DNA of 64,000 bases from Pieris napi (taxonomy: Eukaryota; Arthropoda; Insecta; Lepidoptera; Pieridae): assembly GCF_905475465.1 (NCBI RefSeq), contig NC_062246.1, forward strand, positions 6,288,001-6,352,000. Reading direction: 5' to 3'. Both the position numbers and the translations under genes were made by a program. The notes beneath the pieces were generated by a model. That model ran no database searches, had not been told where the DNA came from, and worked only from the letters and a program-made list of their open reading frames with translations. Positions 32,865 to 45,429 of the stretch are shown in pieces; position 1 is the stretch's first letter; each line of letters opens with the position of its first letter.

Positions 32865-33118
32865 TTCCATTTCTCTTTGTCTTATGGAACATTTATCGAG
32901 TTTTCCCCCGCTAGTTCTATAATGTCACCTGTCCATCTTTTCTTTTGTTGTCCTATACATCTCTTTCCAGTAGCTAAATGGACTGGCCATTTTGTTATTT
33001 CTAGTGTCCATCTTTTGTCCCGTGCACTAGAAATATGACCCGCCCATTTCCATTTATGCCTTACAGCGTGCGTGTACAAGTGCATCTGTAAGTTTTGTTT
33101 TTTTACGAATGTCAACAT
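32865..33118 (-). mobile_element. LINE 3' fragment, copy 2
   Basis: Same fragment as at 21530-21785 (HKWKWAGHISSARDKRWT, GKRCIGQQKKRWTGDI), downstream of methyltransferase copy 2. Just before it, 32690-32860 is a scar joining the gypsy 3' region to a short R1-derived piece. Confidence 0.7.
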
Positions 33119-34643
33119 TTCTTGTTTTGTTTATTCTACTCAACTTTAAGATGCTTCTTTCTAATGGAAGAAGTTATTGGTATATCGAACATAAATAATA
33201 TTTTACAAAATTTATTACTTCTTGTACATAGAATATATGTTTGTGTATTTCAATAAAAATTAATATTAAATATAATTTATATTTCATTGTTAAATTTCAA
33301 TAATATTGCAAAAAAAACGAATCCAGATATTATTACTTTTTTTCAACATATAAAACGAGTACTTGCGCATTAAAGACAAAATCGTTACTAGATTTACTGT
33401 AATTGTACTTTTCAGTGTCAATTATCTGCATTTCTTGGGTTAAGTCCATAAAATAATCGTCATGTAACTCATCCGGGATCTTGAAAGGCAACACAGACAT
33501 TATTGCACCTGAAAATAATTGTACATTTATTAATTTGCATTTTCCCAAATACTAAAAGGAGGCACGTAACTTGTATACTGTTATAACTTGCATATGTACA
33601 CCCTTCATATATTATTGAAATAAAATAAATTGTTCTTATCATTTAAATAATATTAAGGATTGATCTATTTTTATTTGAACGTAGAGAGAAACTTAGGACG
33701 AATAGCAAGGAACACGTCAAGCAACATCAGTTATGAGAATAATTCTGCTCATTGATTATTTGTTCGGCCGATTCCATAATATATATATATACACAGTAGG
33801 TGTAGGCCTGTGACCACTAAAAGAGTCTGCCACCATAACTGTGTGTGGAAAAGTACGAAATACCATCACATTTGATAGGATTTTTTGCAAAATATCCACG
33901 AATATATTAATAATATTTATACAGAGACAACACGCAGATAAATCGTGTATAAGATATCCAGATACTACGGTTACAGAGTTGTGCTCGTTTCCGCACCTGA
34001 CACGTTCATAGTACGCTCATGATACGGTGTAGTGAGACTTATAACATGCTCTATTAAAGGTTTGATTGTACATACAAAGTGTACATTCTTGTGGCTTATG
34101 TTTGTTTTTTTATTTTGCTAATACTTGCTTAAGTCTAAAGTTGATAAAAATGTTTTCGAATTTGTTACCCGTGTGTGTGTCTCTTTTCCCATTCGACAAG
34201 AAGACCTACCTTTGAAATTCTCCAGATTTTCATACTCGTGAAATATCAATTTGTGTTCCAATTTTATTATAGTAAATCCAGTTTTGCATAATAATTGTTG
34301 CATATCTTTAAGGGAATCCTGAAAAGAGTATATTTTTAATTAATCGGAAATTTGTGGTAGGTTCCAATTGTAGGTAGATCTCCAGGCTTTTGATATTCTA
34401 GAGTTTAAAATACAGGTATTAATCACGGTTTATTTTTACTCCGAATCTTAAACTTACCTTTACAACTAAAATGAGATAAAGGTTTTATTATATATATGTT
34501 ATATGCGTGCAACTCTCAGCTCTAAGGTTATAAAACCCCGTCTATGTCAAGCAGAGACGCGAACCTACTTGGCTATTAGAACAAACAAATCGTCACAAAA
34601 CACAAATTAAAAATCTATTGTATTGCTAATCGTTTTTTATATG

Positions 34644-36780
34644 CAGTCTAGTCGACAAGTTGAAAATGGTACAAAATAGAGATACTGCTCTTAAAATTAT
34701 GTGCGATAGCTCATTGGATCCGGAATGACGTCTAGAAAAATGTGCCAAAAGCGTGTATTAGCACATCAAAAATTGCAAAAGTTATAAACAATTAAAGATG
34801 AAAAAAAAATGGCATTTCGTTTTTTGCCAATATTTAATAAACTATTAATATTTAAGAAATTTCAAAAAAAGATTCTGAAAGAGGAGGAAATTTCCAAAAA
34901 CTCCTAACTCCCGGAACTCTATCTATATTATTTATAATTTTAATTTAACGCTGAAAATAGGTCTGCGCGTGACATTTTTAGGATTCGCGCGTGGCGTCAA
35001 AAGCGAGTACGGCACATAAATTAATTTATTTAAGGTATTGAATATTTTTTTTTAAATTTGAAAAAATTATGGTGTGTTCTGAACACTATAATTAATTTAT
35101 TCCCGTTGGAAATAAAGTTAATTTTTCAACAAGTTAAACAATTGTTAACTAACGAAATTTTCTCGAACTACCGTCTTAATTGTAAGTGAAAAAAAATGTT
35201 TAAATAATGGTCGTAAAAATTTTTCGCTTCGTAGAGCCTTTCTTACATACATACTTAACAAGATCGTGCCATAAAAGTTAAAAAAATATTTATACTTTGT
35301 TTATAACAATTTTTTTACTTAAACAAAAACTTAAAAATCCAAGTAATGTTGTTAAAATATTTTTTTTTTCTAAACTATCATAGTATCGCTTTTTTATTAA
35401 CACAAGATATTTATTGATTTGCAAAAAAAAAAATTCCCGCCATTTGTTGATAAAATTTTTTTTTAACAAATTGATTAAATCAATATTAAAAAAAAAAAAA
35501 TTCACAACTTTATTACATTACAAATATTATGATTAAAAAAAAAAATTTCCTTAATAACAATTTTTAATTGTTTATAATCGTTTTTTTTATTTTTCTATTG
35601 TTTAAATAATTAGTTAAGAATTTTTTTTTATCAACAATTCTATTGTTTATTAACTAACCAATTTGTTATAAACAAATTTTCAACTTTTTTTTATTTTTTT
35701 TCTAAAATTTCTAAAATTAACAAAAACAACCATATAAAACAAAGTATAGAAAAAATTTTTTTTGATTATCATGAATATTACTTTTATTTAAAAAAAAAAA
35801 AATCTTAACTAATTATTTAAACAATAGAAAAATAAAAAAAACGATTTTAAACAATCAAAAATTGTTATTAAGGAAATTTTTTTTTAAAGTCATAATATTT
35901 GTAATGTTGTGAAAATTTTTTTTTTTTAAATATTGATTTAATCAATTTGTTTAAAAAAAATTTATCAACAAATGGCGGGAAAAATTATTTTTGCAAATCA
36001 ATAAATATCTTGTATTAATAAAAAAGCGATACTATGATAGTTTAGAAAAAAAAATATTTTAACAAAATTACTTGGATTTTTAAGTTTTTGTTTAAGTAAA
36101 AAAATTGTTATAAACAAAGTATAAATATTTCTTTAACTTTTATGGCACGATCTTGTTAAGTATGTATGTAAGAAAGGCTCTACGAAGCGAAAAATTTTTA
36201 CGACCATTATTTAAACATTTTTTTTCACTTACAATTAAGACGGTAGTCCGGAAAATTTCATTAGTTTTTAACTTGTTGTTTAACTTGTTGAAAAATTAAC
36301 TCTAAGTAAAATTTCCAACGGGAATAAATTAATTATAGTGTTCAGAACACACCATAATTTTTTCAAATTTAAAAAAAAAAATTCAATACCTTAAATAAAT
36401 TAATTTATGTGCCGTACTCGCTTTTGACGCCACGCGCGAATCCTAAAAATGTCACGCGCAGACCTATTTTCAGCGTTAAATTAAAATTATAAATAATGGA
36501 GATAGAGTTCCGGGAGTTAGGAGTTTTTGGAAATTTCCTCCTCTTTCAGAATCTTTTTTTGAAATTTCTTAAATATTAATAGTTTATTAAATATTGGCAA
36601 AAAACGAAATGCCATTTTTTATTCATCTTTAATTGTTTATAACTTTTGCAATTTTTTATGTGCTAATACACGCTTTTGGCACATTTTTCTAGACGTCATT
36701 CCGGATCCAATGAGCTATCGCACATTATTTTAAGAGCAGTATCTCTATTTTGTACCATTTTCAACTTGTCGACTAGACTA
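34644..36780. mobile_element. 2.1-kb near-perfect palindromic (foldback) element
   Basis: The left end cagtctagtcgacaagttg and the inverted right end (tagtctagtcgacaagttg) start two arms of about 1.05 kb each. These meet near 35710 in AT-rich sequence with T- and A-runs. ATG flanks both ends (34641-34643 and 36781-36783). The empty site in copies 1 and 4 (cacatgggacag) has ATG once, so a 3-bp target duplication is likely. No ORF in the arms resembles a protein. Superfamily unassigned; see the related element at 60830-62477. Confidence 0.85.
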
Positions 36781-37774
36781 ATGGGACAGTGGCTCAATAG
36801 TACATAAAGTTGAATAATGTGCTTCTTTGGCTAATGTAATGAATTGGGAATAAATTAATCCAATCTACTACCATCGCTCCAATATGGCGGACCTCCTAGC
36901 AAAAAATTATGATAGAATTAATGACTTCAAGAATTTTTATGAAGAAATAATAATTAGCCTTTGCTAGAGTGAATTAAATTATGTTATATATACTTGACTG
37001 TCATGGTATGGAGATATATATCTTTCAACGTCAGTAACCCATGGCTTCCATTTTTCGGCTTTAGTAAGGGTCCTGTATGCATCGTATATAGATACTTTTC
37101 CTCCGACACTCGCGAAGCAACTGCCTTGGTCCTTAAGGATATCGTATATATTCTGGAACGCAGTTCTGTAAAATCAACATAAAAAATAAATAAAACTAAA
37201 TTGATGTATAAGCCGAAAAAGTTTTAGTAAATATAATTTTCGAGTCACCGTCATATTGTTTATGAGGTGTGCGAACATAAAATATATAGGTGCAAATCAT
37301 ACAATGAAAAGACAAGTTGTTTTTATTATGTAATTAGGAACAAAATTATACGACTTTAATTAATGAAAGCATGCCCATTTCTGCAGAACTGAGAAGTTGA
37401 CTAATACAATTTTAAATATTTTGTGGGCGTATTTGCAACTAAAGTGATCGACGAACATTCATCGTTAGAAAACAGCGTGGTTTTAATGTGAGAATAAAAG
37501 TGCCGCATCTATTCAGTTTGAGAACACTAACATTCGACGCATGCGCAATGGCTTGAAAGCGTCGCACAGGTGGTAGTAATTAATAGAAAAAATAGCTTCA
37601 ATTTGATATATAATTAATAAATGTACGTTATAAACGTATTACATACCTACTCGAGATAAGATAATATACGTAAAAAATAATTTTACTCGGATGTAATAAT
37701 ATGACAATTCATAATTTGTATAATTCAAATAACATACTCGTAAATGCCCCTTAGGAAGTTATTAATTTTACTTG

Positions 37775-38001
37775 ATTATTTTTCCGACCCTAATGTCGGC
37801 CAATAGAATTGCACCATTCGACGTCACGTGGTACAACCTACATGGTATTATACTGATAATTTTTTGAAAATTTTCTCTGGTCGTTGCTTCAAGAAAAGTA
37901 TTAAGTAGTTGTTTTATTCATTATGAAATTCTTATTTGTTAACTGTACATTTCGTCTCATGGTGCAATTCTATTGGCCGACATTTGGGTCGGAAAAATAA
38001 T
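37775..38001. mobile_element. MITE in intron 1 of copy 2
   Basis: attatttttccgaccctaat at the left and its inverted form at the right. The inverted repeats continue through gtcggccaatagaattgcac for about 40 bp, with a 140-bp centre lacking any frame. It is absent from the other copies at this place. The following 100 bp (cccgaataccacacgagc ...) may belong to the same or an adjoining insertion. Confidence 0.7.
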
Positions 38002-39212
38002 CCCCCGAATACCACACGAGCTTCAAAATTATCGGGTATTTCCCGATAGGTTCGTTGCAAACAATTACATAATATAGTCGTCATGACGACTTATAGTCGT
38101 ATTATAAGTGAAAATTTATTACTTAATTTCTTAGTCATTTAATTTAATTAATTTTCAAGTTAAAATGAATTACTAAGTAATTAATTGATTAATTTTCAAA
38201 TTAAAATTAATTCCTATTGCGTTAAAATAAAGTATAACCTTGATAACAATAACTTTTATTAATTAAAAATGAACGTAATAACTCGCACACGAGAAAAGAA
38301 ATAAAAATTATTTTTAAACACTTATTAAATAAATTACCTATCTTATTTTAATATTCTCAAAGCGATATATTTAAGTGCTATGTAAATCTGTCATAAAATC
38401 ATTTATGACAACCTAAAAATAGATTTTCGGTTGTCATAATAATGTTTATTTTGTATTAATGATATATATTATATATAAATTTAACAAAAACCATGACGGG
38501 TTAAAAAACCATGATGGGCTTGGAGGGTAGGTAGGTTATACATACACGCCGAAAAAATCATAAACGTGTCAGGCACAGAAGGCCGTGTAGCACATACCAT
38601 AAATTAAAAATTGTAATTGCGATGTACTTACTCCTGACGACGACACCAGTTTAAAGCAAAAAAGGAAATGGCATGGTGGAAACGTTTCCTTAGCTGATCG
38701 GGCAGCTCTCCCGGCGAGCATAGTGTTCATTTGCGAATCGTATCATATCTTCACTTATGTCACAGCCCGTCATGGTCTTGCAAGTAGGAATTACTTCTTT
38801 GAATATTTTTGATGTCAATCTCCCATCGCCACAACCAATGTCTACGATCGTTGAGTCTGTTTTCCAATTAATTATATTCTTATATTCTTCTAGATACTTC
38901 AATGCATGAGTATTCTGTAGAGAATTTGATTTATTATACAATTTGACGTTAAGCATTGTACGACGTACGTGCGTGCTTTTCGGCGAATTTCTGATAGCGT
39001 TTTCGGTCGGTTAGTAACGGCTAGATGTTATCGTAAGAAAAAAGGCAAATTCACATTAACCTGAACATTAAAATGAAATGGGATGATTTATGCATAATAC
39101 GAAAATGATAAATTTAATTTATACTGTAATTTCTTGTCATGTTGAGCCGATAGGAAAATAAATAGAAATTCATAAAGATATCAATGATCAGGTAACTCAA
39201 GGTGTTAATAAA

Positions 39213-39606
39213 TCTTCTATATATATAATGAAAATGGTCTTCGTTTGAGGCTCAATCACGCCTAAACCACTGATCGTATCGACATGAAACTACCACCATT
39301 CGATGCGAAATTTTTCCTAGATGGTTTATGGTTTATTTATTTATTAAATTCCAACGTTCCTTCATTTTTTTATTGCTGTTTTACTTTTATGAAAATTTAT
39401 CCATACGGACTTCACCGCGGAAACATTCGGGGAGGCTTCCTAGAACCTCTAAACGTCAACATCTGTTAAAAACTCGATTTTCGAAATATTTCAATTTTCT
39501 TAGCGGGAAGTTAAAAAGAAGAATAATAAAAATATGAAAAAAAATAAAATAATGAAACATAAAATTTATTTTAATTCGTCCAGCAAAGCGGGCGCGAAAC
39601 GGCTAG
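39213..39606 (+). mobile_element. Non-autonomous Helitron upstream of copy 2
   Basis: Begins tcttctatatatataatga and ends gcgggcgcgaaacggCTAG, with a GC-rich hairpin-forming stretch just before the end. It lies between ttaataaA and Tgattaatatag. The same site is uninterrupted upstream of copy 1 (ttaataaatgattaatatag, about 25591), which shows a precise A^T insertion without target duplication. It is 394 bp and non-coding. It may displace regulatory sequence of copy 2. Confidence 0.85.
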
Positions 39607-40029
39607 TGATTAATATAGACCAGCATTGTATTAGCGAGGCTTCTGGCAATGTGAGTGTCCATGCGCGGCGGACACTATCACTCAACCTCAGATGAGCCTC
39701 TTGTCCGTTTGCCACCTGTTCTATAAAACAATATTTGTTTGATACAAAATTATCCTGTACTATAGAAAGCAGATAAATTTAATATGATTCTGTACTTAAT
39801 AAAAGTTACATAATAATTACATGTGACACGCATTTATGAATGCGTTATTTTATGCCGTTATGCCCGTTTTTGTATTATTTAAAATTCTAACGTCAGCATC
39901 ACTAACAGTGAAAATATTTAGAACTGGCCAGTTGGAAAAATTCAAGTTTAGAACTCTTTGGTAACCTAATGTAGTATATTGCATTCAATTGTCATTTGTT
40001 TTTGTGAATTGGCGGCAAATCTTAAACTT

Positions 40030-40165
40030 TTAGAAAGCGATTAGTATTTCCTAATGAAGCTCCATATCCTGCCACTATTTACAGTTGGTTTAACGAGTTT
40101 AAGCGTGGACGTAGGAATCTCAATGATGATCCGCGTGAGGGACGTCCTTTAATAGCGATCTTACA
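40030..40165 (+). mobile_element. Mariner fragment upstream of copy 2
   Basis: Matches the mariner at 26338-26470 (tatttacagttggtttaacg, gagtttaagcgtggacg) but has lost the start and everything after gggacgtcctttaatagcga. It sits at the same position relative to the methyltransferase 5' flank as the larger mariner pieces next to copies 1 and 4, so it is a deleted version of the same insertion. Confidence 0.75.
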
Positions 40166-40445
40166 AGATTTGAATAATCTTCAAGCATCGCTTGCTACGC
40201 TTGGAAATAAGCGCTTGATTGGCAGAAGGCTCGCAAGTGCGTTGCGGGCCTTTTAAGAATAGGTACGCTTCGTCTTGAAGGATCCTAAGTCGAAATGCTT
40301 CGAGATTTTTTCATTGACAGCTGATTCCACATAGTGGTAGAGCGCGGCAAAAGCTGGCCTACTGTCAGTACTTCGTAAGTTCTCTATACTTATCCTCAAG
40401 AAAAAGCAATAAAAAATATTAATAATTGGTGTATTCATTGTATAT
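40166..40445 (-). mobile_element. LINE 3' UTR-like repeat
   Basis: Contains ggctcgcaagtgcgttgcgg, then ccttttaagaataggtacgc, gaaggatcctaagtcgaaat and ttccacatagtggtagagcg, words familiar from a common lepidopteran non-LTR 3' region. It has no coding capacity. Bases 40450-40850 show nothing else, apart from AT-rich sequence. Confidence 0.5.
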
Positions 40446-40856
40446 AACATTACAAAATATTATATTTGATTACACTTTGCAGGGTACAAGTAATCTAACA
40501 CTAAATTTCACTGAGGTAACGAACAATTTATAGGTTCGTCATTATTTAAAGGAAATTATTTTATGAAGTCCATCGCTACCTACGTCGGAAAAACCGAATT
40601 TCCTGTGTTTTATTTGAAATGTTGAAAAATATATGAAAAATGTATAATAAAATTATTAAAATGTCATATGTTTTGATTCGCAAAAAACGGTGAAGCCGTA
40701 AACTTTGGTACACACTGCAGGACTCGTATGATTAGTCTTTAAGGTAGTTTTACTTTATTTTATTTAAAATTTTACTAGCCAGTATTTTAAATTAAGTTTT
40801 ATTAAGTATTGGTTTTGTAATTAACCTGTTCACTACATTTTTGCTTTGTGCGATAT

Positions 40857-40925
40857 TTCTACGGGAATCAAACCCACAGGTTCCATTGCTATTTCACCAA
40901 TTGGTTAAGCTAGACAAATTTGTCA
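40857..40925 (-). mobile_element. tRNA-derived SINE-like fragment, copy 2
   Basis: Same segment as at 21308-21375, lying downstream of methyltransferase copy 3. The B box reads ggtttgattcc here, one base off consensus. The A-box-like region is tagcttaaccaattgg. Confidence 0.45.
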
Positions 40926-41104
40926 TCTAAGTCCTTTTAGAAGTTATTGTAATAACGAACATAATTTTACAAAATAAAAGAAGAGAAGAAGAATATAGAA
41001 TTTATGTTTGTGTATTTCAATAATTGTATGATTTTTATATTTCAATGTTACATTTCAATTTTAGAACAATTAATATTCCTAAAAAAACAAATCCAGACAT
41101 TATA

Positions 41105-44100
41105 TTACTTTTTTTCAACATATAAAACGAGTATTTGCATGTTATGGACATTATCATTAGTTGATTTCTTGTAATTGTACTTTTCAGTGTCAATCATATG
41201 CATTTCTTGGCTTAAGTCTATAAAAAAATCGTCACGTAACTCATCCGGGATCTTGAAAGGCATCACAGACATTATTGCACCTGAAAATAATCGTACTTTT
41301 ATTTATTTTCATTTTCCCAAAGACTTACTAACTTCTACATGTGGTGTCCAATGTACATGTAGAAGTTACTTTTCGGATGTGTGTTTTAGGCGCATTTTAT
41401 AACATTGAATAAATTGTTCTTATCATAAACAATATTAAGGATTGATCTATTTTTATTTTAACCTAGAGAAAAACTTAGGAAAAATAGCAAGGAACGAGTC
41501 AAGCAACACGTCAAATTGATATACGGGTCATTAGCATTGTGCTCATTAGGCGGGTCCACACAGCACGAGCAGCCTCGCGAGGCATTTGCCGCGAGAAGCA
41601 GCTCGCTCTGTGTTGACTGTTGACCCGCCTCGGCCGAGGCAAGTGTGCGCGCTGTCAGAGTTGTGCTCGTTTCCGTACCTGACACGTTCTTGGTAGATAC
41701 GCTCATGTTATGAGACGGTGTAGTGAGATTAATAACATGCTCTATTATAGATTTAATTGTACATTCGTGACTTATGTATATATGTATACCTTTCAAATTC
41801 TCTTGATTTTCGTAGTCGTGAACTATTATCTTGTCTTCTAATTTTTTTATAGTAAATCCAATTTTTCCTAATAATTGTTGCAATTCTTTAAGGGAATCCT
41901 GAAAAGAGTATATTTAAATTAAACGCATATTAAACAGAAATTTGTGGTAGGTTCCAATTGTAGGTAAAATTCCGGGCTTTTGATATTCTGTAGTTTCACA
42001 TTCAGGGACATAGATAACGCAGTGTCATTACTCAAAATCTTAATCTTACCTTAACAGCTTAAAAGAGTTAAAGGTTTTATTATGTATATGTTATATGCGT
42101 GCAACCTTCATCCCTGAGATTATAGTCCCCCGTCTATGTCAAGCAGAGAAGAGAACCCACTTGGCTATTAGAAAAACAAATGATCACGAGACAAATACTA
42201 TAAATCTAGTCCCAAACGTAAAAATTTGTAGTGCTAATAGTTTTTTTTTTATATGGAACAGTAGCAAAATAGTACTTAAAGTTGAATAGTGTGCAATTCA
42301 ATTAAATTCAAAAATCATTTATTCACGTAGGTAACACAATGTACACTTGTGATTCGTCATTAAATAAATATATATTAATGCTTCTAATTTTACATTTACT
42401 GCCATCAAGGGCGTAGAACGGAAGAGAAGAACTGGCAATAAACTCTCCGCCACTCTTTTTAATCGCCATGTTTTTTTTTTACACAACGTTTGTAAGGAGC
42501 TGCAACCATTACACCATGTTCCACATGACATTTTAAGTAATTAATAATAATAACATAAATTAAAAACAAAGACTTGTCCCCTATCAGCAGGAGGCATGGT
42601 GAAATAGGAGCACGCACTTACATTCTCGTGGGAACAACACGCAAACACATAGTCGAAATAATTAACATCATCACCGCATACACGAATTCAAGTACGACCA
42701 GTCACCACAAGTAGCACCCGTTCACGAGTATGACGCATGGCCAGCCATCGGCCCCCTCGCCATATTTTAGGGAGAGAGACAACCCGACGCATGGACGCCG
42801 CCACAAGCAATGACATTTAAGCGAGCATGACGATCCTTGAAATGTGGACTTGGCTACATAAGAAAATAATAATAATACTGAAATAATTGGATACCACATG
42901 GATCACGGTTTGTTCCCACTTTACATTAAAACAGTCGTGGATGTTGACGATCGCCCCAGAGTCTGGAAATGCAGCCGAGAGATTCAGTCGTGTTACCTAT
43001 AATATATACTGGAGCAACTCATATCCAAGCACTAGGATCGCTTAAATATTCATTTATATTATAATAAGCCTTAGCAAGCAGTTTTACTTTAATGTACGAT
43101 TTAAATTTATTTATTGACAACGCTTGTATCTCACTAGGGATTTTGTTGAAAAAACGTATACAATTGCCTTGGAAAGAATTACTCGTTTTATGCAGCCTTC
43201 TGGTTGGTGCGCTAATTTTGTCTTTATTACGAGTACTATAATTATGGAAGCTACTATTCTTTTTAAAGATATCTATATTTTTCCGCAAATACAAAATATT
43301 CTCATAAATGTATTGACTTGCCAGAGTCAAAATATAATAAGTGCTTCTTTGTCTCATTGGGAATAAATTAATCCAATCAACCACAATCGCAAGAAATAAA
43401 AATTAGTCTTTGCTAGAGTGAATTAAATTATGTTATATACTTGACTGTCATGGTATGGAGATATATATCTTTCAACGTCAGTAACCCATGGCTTCCATTT
43501 TTCGGCTTTAGCGAGGGTCCTATATGCATCAAATAATGATGTTTTTTCTACGACAATCGCAAAACAACTTCCATCGTCCCTAAGGTTATCGTATATGTTC
43601 TGGAACGCAGTTCTGTAAAATCAACATAAAAAATAAGTATAGCTAAATTGATGTATCCGCCGAAAAAGTTTTAATAAATATACTTTTCGAAGGCGTCGAG
43701 TCACCGTCATATTGTTTATGAGGTGTGCGAACAAAAAAGATAGATGCAAAACATACAATGACAAGACAAGCTATTTCACGCTTTATATTAGCTTCACCTG
43801 TATGTATGTATGTATGTAACCGACTCCTTCGGACTCGATTTTGACCCACTTTTAACGGACAGATTTAATACAAACTTTGCGCACCTGTCAAAGATCGATG
43901 ACAATGCAATAATCCGAAAAAAAAAATGAAAAAAATAAAAAAAAATTAACTAAAAAATAAATAATAGTTTAAAAAAACTAAAAAACACGCTTTTAAAGCA
44001 CATCAAACTAAAAAGTGAAAAATAATTCCTAATTTAGGCTGAAAATGGGGCGCTCTGTGCCATATTTTTCGTCTATCGAGCAACCCACGCTTTTTCACAA

Positions 44101-45254
44101 TAATACCACTATTTTTTGTTCATTACCACTTATTATTTTTCACTTTTTAGTTTGATGTGCTTTAACAGCGTGTTTTTTAGTTTTTTTAAACTATTATTTA
44201 TTTTTATTACGTAATTAGGAACAAAATTATACGAGTAATACAATTTTTTGTATATATTTTGTGGGCATATTTGCAACCTAAGGGATCGACGAACGTTTGA
44301 CGAACATTCATCGTTCTAAAACAGAGTGGCTTTATGTTAGAATAAAAATGCCGCATCTATTCAGTTTGAGAACACTAACATTCGACCCATGCGCAATGGC
44401 TTGAAACTTCGCACAGGCGGCAGTAATTAATTGAAAAAAATTAGCTTCAATTTGATATATAATAATTAATAAATGTACTGTTAGCGGACTAACGCCATCT
44501 ACAAGATGGCGTCAGCTAAGTTCAAAGACGTCACTTTGTTTTTAGGTGTTTCTAGACACACTGCCACTTTATTATAGAATATAGGACTACTAACCAAAAC
44601 GCCGATTTTTATTAATTGTAGTAATTAACAAATTAACAAGGTAAAAAATAGCGTACAAGTTAATTTAAATCTAATTTTAGTTTAAGCAATAGAAAGGAGA
44701 AAAATCTTGTTCCGCTAATTGTTTTGAGCAGTATATTACATATAAGTTTAGAAAAAACCAAGTCATGGGTTAAAAAACGATGATGGTCTTGGAGAGGAGG
44801 TAGGTTACCTACACGCCCATAAAATCATAAACGTGTCAGGCACAGAAGGCCGTGTAGCACATACCATAAATCAAAAATTGTAATTGCAATGTACTTACTC
44901 TTGACGACGACACCAGTTTAAAGCAAAAAAGGAAATGGCATGGTGGAAACGTTCCCTTAGCTGATCGGGCAGCTCTCCCTCTATGTTAAGGGTAGTGAAA
45001 TCAACACTTTCCGAAGCATAGTGTTCATTTGCGAATCGTATCATATCTTCACTTATGTCACAGCCTGTCATGGTCTTACAAGTAGGAATTATTTCTTTGA
45101 ATATTTTTGATGACAAACTCCCATCGCCACAACCAATGTCTAGGATCGTTGAGTCTATTTTCCAATTGATTATATTCTTATATTCTTCTAAACACTTCAA
45201 TGTATTAGTCTTCTGTAGAGCATTTGATTTATTATACAATTTGACGTTAAGCAT
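41105..45254 (-). CDS. JHAMT-like: JHAMT-like methyltransferase, copy 3 (intact, most diverged of the array)
   Basis: Exons 45254-44899, 43612-43441, 41898-41790 and 41280-41105: 356, 172, 109 and 176 nt, identical in length to copies 1 and 4, with all GT-AG sites present and 270 residues. Motif I is LDIGCGDGSL and the substrate-site Gln14 (SNALQ) and Trp114 (ALNWC) are kept. It differs from copies 1 and 4 at many positions, for example IKKLEDKIIVHDYENQENLK in exon 3 and the ELRDDFFIDLSQEMHMIDTE stretch in exon 4, so it is the oldest surviving copy here. Intron 2 holds a truncated LINE and intron 1 a MITE-like inverted repeat. Exon 3 reads through into the intron as a longer frame, which is a shadow. 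Substrate unknown; JHAMT family by motifs. Confidence 0.88.
42293..43370 (-). mobile_element. 5'-truncated LINE in intron 2 of copy 3
   Basis: The minus-strand frame 43384-43019 reads LTLASQYIYENILYLRKN, HNYSTRNKDKISAPTRRLHK and FFNKIPSEIQALSINKFKSY, the C-terminal block of a Jockey/CR1-like LINE. A 3' UTR of about 700 bp follows down to 42293 (gccatcaagggcgtagaacg, actctccgccactcttttta, widespread in Lepidoptera). Flanks show gtgc on both sides, perhaps part of a target duplication. It lies antisense to nothing: it is in the same orientation as the gene. Confidence 0.8.
43950..44212. mobile_element. Inverted-repeat element in intron 1 of copy 3
   Basis: aataatagtttaaaaaaact at the left mirrors agtttttttaaactattatt at the right. 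Inner parts also pair (aaagcacatcaaactaaaaa with tttttagtttgatgtgcttt). The centre is about 100 bp and non-coding. Just to the left is a short (tgta)n run and the words cgactccttcggactcgatt, a common lepidopteran repeat. Confidence 0.65.
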
Positions 45255-45429
45255 TGTTCGTGCGTGCTTTTCGGCGAATTTCTGATAGTGTTTGCGCAGT
45301 GGTCGGGTTAGATGTTATCGTCAGAATAAAGGCAAATTCACATTAATCTGATCATTAAAACGAAATGGCATGATTTATGCATAATACGAATTCATTTATA
45401 CTGTAATGTGCTTTGTCATGTCGAGCCGA

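Larger units (their letters stand above)
33333..38956 (-). pseudogene. JHAMT-like: JHAMT-like methyltransferase, copy 2 (frameshifted)
   Basis: Exons 38956-38632, 37165-36994, 34318-34210 and 33508-33333. Exon 1 is 325 nt instead of 356: a 31-bp deletion at about 38712 removes the segment after NEHYA and shifts the frame, so the reading ends soon after in the EHYARRESCPIS sequence. Motif I (VDIGCGDG) and the later exons are otherwise open and all splice sites are kept. Intron 2 holds a 2.1-kb palindrome (34644-36780) and intron 1 a MITE. The damage to exon 1 makes a full-length enzyme impossible unless the deletion is an assembly error. Confidence 0.85.

Noticed and set aside
35290..35505. 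71-codon minus-strand frame in the palindrome
   Set aside because: Very rich in Lys, Asn, Phe and Leu from homopolymers; mirrored in the other arm; no domain.
41458..41883. 141-codon frame containing exon 3 of copy 3 as a separate gene
   Set aside because: Exon 3 has a good donor at 41789 and the following codons match intron sequence of the other copies.
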